Shown piece after piece: positions 1 through 6,556 of a stretch of DNA of 7,482 nucleotides. Below the pieces are notes generated by a model. It saw only the letters and a program-made list of their open reading frames with translations, did no database searches and was not told where the DNA came from. Made by a program: the position numbers and the translations under genes. The DNA is from Flavobacteriales bacterium (lineage in GTDB: Bacteria; Bacteroidota; Bacteroidia; Flavobacteriales_E; Vicingaceae): assembly GCA_002402165.1 (NCBI GenBank), contig NVVI01000001.1:102218-109699 (forward strand), written 5' to 3'. Position 1 is the stretch's first letter. Each line of letters opens with the position of its first letter.

Positions 1-1
1 A

Positions 2-538
2 GATGGTAATCAGATTGAGAAAAATGAATACATTCCTGATGGAACACTTGCCAACAGAACAGTTTATTTATACAGGCAAGATCAATTAGTTGAATACAAC
101 AACTACGATTCCCAAGGAATGCTTTTCGGAACAGGAAAATACCTAACAGACGAAGAAGGAATAGTAATACGTTTAGACTATAAAACTACTGACGGCAGGT
201 ATAATTGGTCAGAATCCTACCAATATGATGATAATGGAAATTTAACCGAAGTAAAACGGTTTAAAACTGAAGAAGTAATTGATACTAGAGAATTGTATGC
301 TTTTGACAACAAAGGCAATATAAAAGAATCAGAATTTCATAGAGAGAGCAAACTCATTTCAAAAAATATTTACAAATATGATGGTGGGGGTGATTATAAC
401 GAGTTAAATTTTGGAGATTCTGTTATGTACACCTATAAATATAATTATGATTCTAAAGGAAATTGGATAAAGAAAATTGTTTTTGAAAACAACAATCCAA
501 GTGGTATTTTATTGAGAGAAATAGAGTATTTTAATTAA
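2..538 (+). CDS. YD-like repeat protein, 3' part (5' end outside window)
   Basis: The frame is open from the left edge to the TAA at 536-538, giving 178 visible residues. The first in-frame ATG (119) lies inside the repeat region, so it is not a credible start and the gene begins outside the window. The visible part is built of repeats around a Y/F-D-x-x-G core: YDSQG (residues 35-39 of the visible part), YDDNG (75-79), FDNKG (101-105), YDGGG (126-130) and YDSKG (149-153), each followed by a beta-strand-like segment such as NLTEVKRF or NWIKKIVF. This resembles YD/RHS-type repeats in Bacteroidota hypothetical proteins, which are often exported and beta-rich. No toxin or RHS core domain is visible, and no signal peptide can be checked. 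It converges with yqeY, sharing 4 bp at the stop codons. The function is unknown; a role at the cell surface or envelope is inference. Confidence 0.8.
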   Translation, partial: DGNQIEKNEYIPDGTLANRTVYLYRQDQLVEYNNYDSQGMLFGTGKYLTDEEGIVIRLDYKTTDGRYNWSESYQYDDNGNLTEVKRFKTEEVIDTRELYAFDNKGNIKESEFHRESKLISKNIYKYDGGGDYNELNFGDSVMYTYKYNYDSKGNWIKKIVFENNNPSGILLREIEYFN

Positions 539-984
539 CTCAGTTCTTCTTTCACCAAAGTTGAAATCAGTTTTCCATCTGCTTTTCCTTTTAATTTACC
601 CATCACAGGACCCATTACTTTACCTATATCTTGTGCACCAATAGCACCAACTTGTGCAATAGTATCTTGAACTACCTTACGAACCTCATCTTCACCCATT
701 TGCTCTGGCAAATAAGCACTTAACACTTCTATTTGAAAATCTTCATCTTTGGCCAAATCTTCACGGTTTTGTTCCTTAAAAATAGCAGAAGCATCTTTTC
801 GTTGTTTTACTAATTTTTGAATAATAGCTAAAACAACCTCATCAGAAATTTCAGTATTACTGCCATCTTTAGTTGCTTCTAACATTATTGCTGCTTTAAC
901 AGCTCTTAAGGCTTCTAATTTATCTTTTTCTCTGGCTAACATCGAAGCCTTAATGTGTTGGTTAATTTGTTCTGAAAGATTCAT
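535..984 (-). CDS. yqeY: GatB/YqeY domain-containing protein
   Basis: This is a 149-residue protein, close to the usual length of stand-alone YqeY proteins. The family resembles the C-terminal tRNA-binding-type domain of the GatB subunit of Asp/Glu-tRNA amidotransferase, but the cellular role of the free-standing form is not settled. Diagnostic segments are LVKQRKDA (58-65), REDLA (74-78), the IEVLSAYLPEQ block (85-95) and the glycine/lysine-rich DIGKVMGPVMGKLKGKAD (119-136). The start ATG (982-984) begins MNLSEQINQ, which fits family N-termini. It is the last minus-strand gene, downstream of ftsZ as in many Flavobacteriia. An intrinsic terminator ends 14 nt before its start, so its expression is partly separated from the dcw operon. 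Its stop overlaps that of the convergent YD-repeat gene. Family assignment is secure; function is not. Confidence 0.95.
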   Translation of the reverse strand: MNLSEQINQHIKASMLAREKDKLEALRAVKAAIMLEATKDGSNTEISDEVVLAIIQKLVKQRKDASAIFKEQNREDLAKDEDFQIEVLSAYLPEQMGEDEVRKVVQDTIAQVGAIGAQDIGKVMGPVMGKLKGKADGKLISTLVKEELS

Positions 985-998
985 ACAATTTGTGTTAT

Positions 999-1034
999 AA
1001 AAAAAGTCGCCTCAAAATTACTAAGAAGCGACCT
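999..1034 (-). terminator. Intrinsic terminator after ftsZ
   Basis: Read on the minus strand, the arms at 1032-1025 and 1013-1006 form an 8-bp stem (GTCGCTTC with GAGGCGAC, one G-U wobble) around an 11-nt loop, followed directly by seven U (plus-strand A run, 999-1005). The stem can extend by a wobble and an A-U pair at its base. There is no U run on the plus-strand side, so it works in one direction only. It lies 72 nt after the ftsZ stop codon and is the natural end of the dcw transcript. Its U tract ends 14 nt before the yqeY start, so yqeY would need read-through or a promoter that overlaps the hairpin. Confidence 0.85.
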
Positions 1035-1071
1035 AATATAATATTTAATTAAAAAAATTGTTCTCTTTTTA

Positions 1072-1095
1072 TACTTCGATAAACTCAGTATGACA
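1072..1095. repeat. Possible degenerate copy of a dispersed short repeat
   Basis: The 24 bp between the ftsZ stop and the terminator read tacttcgataaactcag followed by tatgaca. From memory, this closely resembles a short intergenic repeat found in many copies in Bacteroidota and other genomes, with a core like cttcgacaagctcag and then a tatgaca-like end. It would differ at two positions (1080 and 1083). Only one copy is in the window, so repeat status cannot be shown here. It contains no obvious ORF, and its self-complementarity is weak. Confidence 0.4.
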
Positions 1096-1105
1096 AAAGA
1101 ACGTT

Positions 1106-3061
1106 TTAATCAACATTATCATGTAAAAAAGAATTATCATCGTTTAGTTTCGGTTTCCCATCTTCGTCTTCTGATAATGTAAACCTCGAAATAGGATTTT
1201 CTGACGAATGTGGAATTTCATCCAAATTGATTTTTCTTCTTTTATATGCTGGCTCATTCTCCAAATCATTTATTCCAGAAGGGGTTTTCATTTTTAAACC
1301 TAATTCCTTTATTTTCATAATCCTTTCTTGAGAACGCTTTAATTGTTCTTCATCAGGGATTCTATTAGTATAAACAGGCCCTTCGTCTTCTGCCTCATCA
1401 GTTGTAGCGGCTTGCTCTGTCGCAGCGTCTTTTTTCTCAAAAGTTAACTCATCTTTTGGCTCTTCGGTATCTTCAACAGTAAAATCATCTGTCTCTGCAG
1501 TTAGCTCATCAGTAGAATCATCTTTATTTAAGTCCCAAACAATCGTTTTAGATTCTTTAGTGGTTGTTTCTTCCGTTTCGTTAGTAAAATCTCCTACTAC
1601 ATCTTCTGCCGTATTTTCAACTGAACTTTCTGTAAACCCAGTTATCTCTTCTGTACTACTTGCTTCAATCTCTTCATCATTAACTTCGCTCCAATTCCAA
1701 TTCGTATCTTCAGCCTTTACCTCCGTTTCTGAAGGTTCATCAACTTCATTTTTAAGCTCTGGCTCTTCAATCTTATCATTTACTTCTTCAACAGCCTGCT
1801 CATCCGCAGCGTCAACATTATCCTCTAGATTGAAAATTACTTTTTCCACTTCTTCTTTTTTAGAAAGAGTGTCTTCTATAAAAGGATCATCAGCCTCAGT
1901 TGTAGTATCAAAATCCAAAGTTGGTTGCTCTTCAGTTGTTAATGTTGGTTCTTTCAATTCATCAGAAACCTCTTTAGTAGCAGCCTGCTCAATCGCAGCG
2001 TCTTCAACATCTTCGAGTGGTTGTGTAATGTTTGTTGGAACATCAGCATCTAAATCCATTACCACTTTCTCTGTTTTTCTACCAAATTCAAAATTATCAC
2101 TATCACTTTCTCCAAAACCTGTAGCAATAACTGTAACTGAAACTTTTTCTCCTAATGTTTCATCTGTTCCATTTCCCCAAATTAATTCTGCAGTATAACC
2201 TGCTTCGTTTTGTATGTAATCTGTTATTTCATCAATCTCATCCATAGTTATTTCATCATCTCCAGAAGTCACATTTAACAATATAAAACTAGCCCCTTTA
2301 ATTTCATTATCGTTTAATAGTGGTGATGACAATGCCTTAACAACTGCATCCATAGCTCTGTTTTCACCTTCTCCTTCTGCAGACCCCATAATAGCTGTCC
2401 CACCATCTTTCATCACTGTTTTAACATCTTCAAAATCAACGTTAATATAGCCTGCAACAGTAATAATTTCTGCAATTCCTTTTGCAGCAATAGTTAAAAT
2501 ATCATCTGCTTTTGAGAATGCTTCACCCATTTTAAGATTACCATGCATCATTCTCAATTTATCATTATTGATTATTAATAATGTGTCAACATGTTTTCTT
2601 AATTCCGATAAACCATCATCAGCTTGTTTCTTTCTTCTTCTCCCTTCAAATGAAAATGGAATAGTTACAATACCAACAGTTAAAATACCCATTTCTCTTG
2701 CTGCCTCAGCAATAACTGGCGCAGCTCCTGAGCCTGTCCCACCACCCATTCCTGCGGTAATAAATACCATTTTGGTATTTTTCTCTAAAATAGCTTTAAT
2801 GCCTTCTATGTCCTCGATTGCAGCATTTTTACCAACTTCAGGGTTTGCTCCTGCTCCTAATCCTTCTGTTAATGTTGTTCCTAACTGGATTTTATTTGGA
2901 ACAGGACTTTGATCTAATGCCTGAGCATCAGTGTTACAAATAACAAAATCAACTCCTTTAATTCCTTGTTCATACATGTGGTTTACGGCATTACTACCTC
3001 CTCCACCTACACCAAATACTTTAATAATTGATGCCTGATCTTTTGGTAAATCAAATTTCAT
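1106..3061 (-). CDS. ftsZ: Cell division GTPase FtsZ with long acidic C-terminal linker
   Basis: FtsZ is the tubulin homologue that polymerises at midcell and organises the septal wall machinery. The globular domain spans about residues 12-316: glycine-rich FGVGGGGSNAV (16-26), tubulin signature GGGTGSG (106-112), and T7 loop NVDFED (207-212), whose D209 and D212 match the catalytic acids that complete the GTPase site of the neighbouring subunit. Residues 317 to about 568 form a low-complexity Asp/Glu/Thr-rich linker with repeated short motifs. A conserved tail follows: PAYKRRKINL (604-613), IPHSSENPISRFTL (616-629) and NSFLHDNVD at the very end. At 651 residues it is far longer than the roughly 380-residue E. 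coli or B. subtilis proteins, but this is usual for Flavobacteriia. The MKFDLPKD start is the natural one, 34 nt after ftsA. There is no Shine-Dalgarno sequence. The gene appears intact. Confidence 0.98.
   Translation of the reverse strand: MKFDLPKDQASIIKVFGVGGGGSNAVNHMYEQGIKGVDFVICNTDAQALDQSPVPNKIQLGTTLTEGLGAGANPEVGKNAAIEDIEGIKAILEKNTKMVFITAGMGGGTGSGAAPVIAEAAREMGILTVGIVTIPFSFEGRRRKKQADDGLSELRKHVDTLLIINNDKLRMMHGNLKMGEAFSKADDILTIAAKGIAEIITVAGYINVDFEDVKTVMKDGGTAIMGSAEGEGENRAMDAVVKALSSPLLNDNEIKGASFILLNVTSGDDEITMDEIDEITDYIQNEAGYTAELIWGNGTDETLGEKVSVTVIATGFGESDSDNFEFGRKTEKVVMDLDADVPTNITQPLEDVEDAAIEQAATKEVSDELKEPTLTTEEQPTLDFDTTTEADDPFIEDTLSKKEEVEKVIFNLEDNVDAADEQAVEEVNDKIEEPELKNEVDEPSETEVKAEDTNWNWSEVNDEEIEASSTEEITGFTESSVENTAEDVVGDFTNETEETTTKESKTIVWDLNKDDSTDELTAETDDFTVEDTEEPKDELTFEKKDAATEQAATTDEAEDEGPVYTNRIPDEEQLKRSQERIMKIKELGLKMKTPSGINDLENEPAYKRRKINLDEIPHSSENPISRFTLSEDEDGKPKLNDDNSFLHDNVD
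1793..2002 (-). repeat. Short direct repeats inside the ftsZ linker (third copy at 1409-1429)
   Basis: A 21-bp unit encoding D-A-A-x-E-Q-A occurs at 2002-1982, 1813-1793 and 1429-1409 (minus strand; FtsZ residues 354-360, 417-423 and 545-551). Copies 1 and 2 match at 19 of 21 bases, and copies 1 and 3 at 17 of 21. All three use the same GAC-GCT-GCG codons, which look GC-rich against the surrounding AT-rich sequence. Offsets are 189 and 384 bp, both multiples of three. The shared codons suggest internal duplication, although convergence is possible. Confidence 0.65.
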
Positions 3062-3095
3062 AATATGGGGCTTTAAATTTCAATTTTATGTTTAA

Positions 3096-4373
3096 TTATG
3101 TTTCGTTGTCTTCAAAAAATTTCTGTCCAACATCCATCACTTTCTTAAAGAAACCGCCTTTCTCTTTTTGTGAATGTCCAACAACATCTCCTGTATTTAA
3201 TGAGCTTTTATGCTCTATATTGTCAAATCCTTTAATTACTAACCCTACACCTGTCGCATACATTGGGCTCGTCATTTCTTCTGAATTTCCTTTTGCTAAA
3301 TGTTCATTTGGATAGCCTATTCTAGTATCCATTCCTGTTACGTATTCTAATAGTTGAGAAATATGTTTTAATTGAGAACCACCTCCAGTTACAACAATCC
3401 CGCATATGAGTTTGTTTTCGTAACCTGAATTTTTTATCTCATAATAAATATTCTCAATCACTTCTTCCATTCTAGCTTGAATAATTTGAGCCAATGTTTT
3501 TAGTGATATCTCTTTAGGGTCTCTTCCTCTTAAGCCGGGAATTGAAACAATTTCGTTCTCTTTACTTTCACTTGCTAAGGCAGAACCAAATTTAATTTTC
3601 AATAATTCTGCTTGATTTTTAATAATTCCGCAACCTTCTTTGATGTCTTCAGTAATGGCATTACCTCCAAAAGGAATTACAGCAGTATGTCTAATTATTC
3701 CATCTTGGAATATGGCAATATCAGTTGTTCCACCACCTATATCAACTAAAGCAACACCTGCTTCTTTTTCTTCATCACTCAATACTGCTTCTGAAGAAGC
3801 AAGCGGTTCTAAAATCAAATCATCAACTTCTAACCCTGCTTTATGCACACATTTAAAAATGTTTTTTGCTGCTGCAATTTGTCCCGTAATAATATGGAAA
3901 TTAGCTTCTAAACGAACACCTGCCATTCCTATAGGATCTTTAATTCCCTGCTCGTTATCTATAATATACTCTTGGGGTAAAACGTGTATAATTTCTTCAC
4001 CTGGCAACATTACCAGTTTATACATATCATCTATCAAGGCATTTATATCGTTCTGACTAATCTCATCATCAACATTATGCCTTACTTTAATACCTCTGTG
4101 TTGTAAACTTTTAATGTGTTGTCCGGCAATACCAACATTAACTACTTTAATGTCAACGCCAGCTTTACTTTCAGCATCCTCTACAGCCGTCTTAATGGAT
4201 TGAACTGTTTTATCAATATTAGAAACCACTCCTCGAGAAACTCCTATGGATTCGGATTTCCCCATTCCTAAAATCTCTAGCTTACCGTGCTCGTTTTTAC
4301 GTCCAACAATAACAACAATCTTAGTTGTTCCAATATCTAACCCTACTACTATTTCAGATGCTGTGCCTTCCAT
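3096..4373 (-). CDS. ftsA: Cell division protein FtsA, actin-like membrane tether of FtsZ
   Basis: FtsA is an actin-fold ATPase that binds the FtsZ tail, anchors filaments to the inner membrane and helps recruit later divisome proteins. Its 425 residues match the family length. Visible motifs are the phosphate-1 loop DIGTTK (13-18), an SHS2-type 1C region at about 85-165, the phosphate-2 loop DIGGGTTDIA (211-220) and the adenosine motif VVTGGGSQLKHI (327-338). The C-terminus, GGFFKKVMDVGQKFFED (406-422), can form an amphipathic helix like the known FtsA membrane-targeting sequence, alternating bulky Phe/Val/Met with Lys. The start MEGTASEIVVGLDIG puts the phosphate loop at the expected place. 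The ATG comes 1 nt after the ftsQ stop codon, consistent with translational coupling. ftsZ follows after 34 nt. I see no sign of damage. Confidence 0.97.
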   Translation of the reverse strand: MEGTASEIVVGLDIGTTKIVVIVGRKNEHGKLEILGMGKSESIGVSRGVVSNIDKTVQSIKTAVEDAESKAGVDIKVVNVGIAGQHIKSLQHRGIKVRHNVDDEISQNDINALIDDMYKLVMLPGEEIIHVLPQEYIIDNEQGIKDPIGMAGVRLEANFHIITGQIAAAKNIFKCVHKAGLEVDDLILEPLASSEAVLSDEEKEAGVALVDIGGGTTDIAIFQDGIIRHTAVIPFGGNAITEDIKEGCGIIKNQAELLKIKFGSALASESKENEIVSIPGLRGRDPKEISLKTLAQIIQARMEEVIENIYYEIKNSGYENKLICGIVVTGGGSQLKHISQLLEYVTGMDTRIGYPNEHLAKGNSEEMTSPMYATGVGLVIKGFDNIEHKSSLNTGDVVGHSQKEKGGFFKKVMDVGQKFFEDNET

Positions 4374-4374
4374 T

Positions 4375-5163
4375 TTAATTATATCTTTTTGTACAAACTA
4401 CTTGATTTTTATACTTTAGGTTAATCTCAGAATATTCATTCCATCCTGTTTTGCTTAATCCCTTTTTATAAAAAATCATCAATTTTTCAAATTTTCCTTC
4501 TAAATTATTTACTCCTCCCAATACAATTTTATGATTTCCTACCTTTGGTACGAGTTCAAACTCAAACACTTTATTAACATGTATTTGTTCAATTTGAGCC
4601 TTCCAAAACTCAGAATTATCTATATAATTGGAAATTTTATAAATATCATCTAATAAGGTTTTATCAGTTAATGTATCATTTAGATTGTTATAATTAAACT
4701 GATATCTTTTTCCAAACGGCTCATTTAAATTCCCACTAACTACGAGTAATCTTGCAGTATACTTATTAGACAGAGGCATTAGACTCCCTTTCTCATCTAT
4801 ATAATAACTCTCATTTCTTGAAAATATGCGAACAATTGGTCTACGCTGTTTTACATTAATAATCAGTTGCCCATCGATTGTTTTATAAACCTGAACATCT
4901 TTAATAGAATGATTATTGTTCAATTTTTCTTCTAGATTAGTAACATTAAAATGACTCAACAACTTAGTCCCTATGTCTTCTTTATTCAAAAATTGTGATA
5001 ATATATCGTTTTCATCAATAAATCTATTCTCCGTTTCGTAATCAATATTGATGGTAGGATGAGAAAAAACTATTTGTTCTCTTGAAATATTTACAAACCC
5101 TAAAGTGATAATTATTACAACCAATACAATAATCCAAAGTGATATTTGAAGAGGTTTACTCAT
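4375..5163 (-). CDS. ftsQ: Cell division protein FtsQ (DivIB-like)
   Basis: FtsQ is a bitopic inner-membrane protein of the divisome that links early components to the septal synthase complex. This 262-residue protein has a short N-terminal cytoplasmic segment and one hydrophobic helix (about 8-24, LWIIVLVVIIITLGF). The rest is a periplasmic part fitting a POTRA-like region (about 35-108) followed by a beta domain, with QRRPIVRIF (106-114), YYIDEKGSLMPLS (120-132), ARLLVVSG (137-144) and KIVLGG (212-217) in the usual places. Sequence conservation in this family is low, so the call also rests on topology and on position between murC and ftsA. The start ATG overlaps the end of murC by 8 bp, which favours this start and suggests coupling. 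No frameshift is seen. Confidence 0.93.
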   Translation of the reverse strand: MSKPLQISLWIIVLVVIIITLGFVNISREQIVFSHPTINIDYETENRFIDENDILSQFLNKEDIGTKLLSHFNVTNLEEKLNNNHSIKDVQVYKTIDGQLIINVKQRRPIVRIFSRNESYYIDEKGSLMPLSNKYTARLLVVSGNLNEPFGKRYQFNYNNLNDTLTDKTLLDDIYKISNYIDNSEFWKAQIEQIHVNKVFEFELVPKVGNHKIVLGGVNNLEGKFEKLMIFYKKGLSKTGWNEYSEINLKYKNQVVCTKRYN

Positions 5164-6556
5164 TTACTTTATTTAATCTTTTGGTAAGCTGTTCTTTAAT
5201 TGGCTGTACAAAAGCATCGATATCTCCCGCCCCTAAAGTCAATAAAACTTCTATGTTTTTTTCAGCAATAACACCTAATAAATTTTCTTTAGCAACCACA
5301 CTTTTAAAGTTAATGGTTACTTTACTTGCAATAAGCTCAGAGGTTATTCCTTCAATTGGAGTTTCTCTTGCAGGATAGATATCCAATAAAATCAATTCAT
5401 CTAATAAGGACAAACTTTCAGCAAATCCATCTACAAAGTCTCTTGTTCTACTGTATAAATGTGGTTGAAAAATTCCAGTAATCTTTTTATTGGGATACAA
5501 TTCCCTAACTGATTTAATACACATCTCCAACTCGGATGGATGATGAGCATAATCGTCAATGTAAACGATGTTTTTCGTTCTTATATGCGTTTCAAATCTA
5601 CGCTGAACACCTTTATAGCTTTCTAAAGCTGCCTTAATTTGTTTTTTTTCAATCCCTAACTCTTCAGCAATGGCAAATGCTCCAATGGCATTTTCTACAT
5701 TATGAATTCCTGGTAACCCAATTTTTACATCTTTAGTGATAGAACCAACATTATCTACATCAACGTAATAATTACCACTTTTAATGGTAGTGTTTGTTGC
5801 TGAAAAATCTGCGTTTTCTGTAGCAGAATAACTCGAAGTTTTAATATCTGAACGAATGTTTAAAACATCTATACACTCTTGTTTGGTAATCAATTTACCA
5901 TCTTGTTTAATTTTTCCTACAAACTCATCGTAAGCATTTTCCATTTGATTCTTATCCCCATAAACATCTAAATGGTCTGCATCAATTGAAGTAATTAAAG
6001 CGATATCTGGAGAAAGGGTTAAGAACGAACGGTCATATTCATCAGCCTCTACTATTACTATCTCTGATTCTTTATTTAACAATAAGTTTGAATTGAAATT
6101 TAAGCTTATTCCACCTAAAAAAGCGATGCAATTAACATCACATTCATTTAAAATATGTGCTATAATTGAAGATGTGGTTGTTTTTCCGTGTGTTCCGGCA
6201 ATAGCTATTGTAAAAAATCCCTCTGTAATTAAACCCAACACTTCCGAACGTTTATAGAGCTTAATTCCTTTTTCTTTTAAGTATAAAAACTCTTTATTTT
6301 CTTTATGAATAGCTGGGGTATAAACAACCAACGTCCCTTCTTCTTGTTCTTTTACAGTTGCTGGAATTTGATTAATATCCTCGTCATAATGAATCATTAT
6401 TCCTTCTGATTCTAATTGCTTCGTCAAAACGGTTTCTATTCTATCATAACCCACAACTTTACAATCTTCATAATCATTATAAAAGCGTGCTATTGCACTC
6501 ATACCAATGCCTCCAACTCCTAAAAAATAAACGGTATGTAGATTGTAAATATTCAT
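5156..6556 (-). CDS. murC: UDP-N-acetylmuramate--L-alanine ligase MurC
   Basis: MurC is a cytoplasmic ATP-dependent ligase that adds L-alanine to UDP-MurNAc, the first peptide step of peptidoglycan precursor synthesis. The 466 residues match the family. Domain 1 carries the Rossmann-like UDP-binding motif FLGVGGIGMSAIAR (11-24). The central ATPase domain has the P-loop GTHGKTTT (121-128), EADEYDRSFL (170-179) and DADHLDVYG (192-200). The C-terminal domain has RRFE (319-322), DDYAHHPSE (334-342), FQPHLYSRT (363-371) and LTLGAGDID (439-447). The EYDRSF segment and the HHPSE motif fit MurC well among the Mur ligases. The start ATG shares one base with the murG stop (TAATG), and the stop lies 8 bp inside ftsQ. 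All key motifs are present and it appears functional. Confidence 0.97.
   Translation of the reverse strand: MNIYNLHTVYFLGVGGIGMSAIARFYNDYEDCKVVGYDRIETVLTKQLESEGIMIHYDEDINQIPATVKEQEEGTLVVYTPAIHKENKEFLYLKEKGIKLYKRSEVLGLITEGFFTIAIAGTHGKTTTSSIIAHILNECDVNCIAFLGGISLNFNSNLLLNKESEIVIVEADEYDRSFLTLSPDIALITSIDADHLDVYGDKNQMENAYDEFVGKIKQDGKLITKQECIDVLNIRSDIKTSSYSATENADFSATNTTIKSGNYYVDVDNVGSITKDVKIGLPGIHNVENAIGAFAIAEELGIEKKQIKAALESYKGVQRRFETHIRTKNIVYIDDYAHHPSELEMCIKSVRELYPNKKITGIFQPHLYSRTRDFVDGFAESLSLLDELILLDIYPARETPIEGITSELIASKVTINFKSVVAKENLLGVIAEKNIEVLLTLGAGDIDAFVQPIKEQLTKRLNKVNE

Noticed and set aside
119..121. ATG as the start of the YD-repeat gene
   Set aside because: The frame is open to the left edge and the repeat pattern already runs upstream of this Met.
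1560..2198. Plus-strand 212-codon Ser-rich open frame
   Set aside because: It is antisense to the ftsZ acidic linker. The Ser/Val/Thr-rich composition is the mirror of Glu/Asp/Thr codons, with no domain or separate signals.
2568..2912. Plus-strand open frame opposite the FtsZ GTPase domain
   Set aside because: It is a shadow of ftsZ codons with no recognisable protein features.
3086..3103. Two copies of TTATGTTT 10 bp apart between ftsA and ftsZ
   Set aside because: They are short and AT-rich, and one copy is part of the ftsA stop region. This is likely chance, and I could not support an operator.
3088..3315. Plus-strand open frame opposite the 3' end of ftsA
   Set aside because: It is a shadow frame fully inside a well-supported gene and resembles no family.
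3640..4056. Plus-strand 138-codon open frame opposite ftsA
   Set aside because: It is antisense to conserved FtsA motifs, with no independent evidence of coding.
5139..5378. Plus-strand open frame opposite the murC 3' end
   Set aside because: It is a shadow frame over conserved MurC C-terminal sequence.
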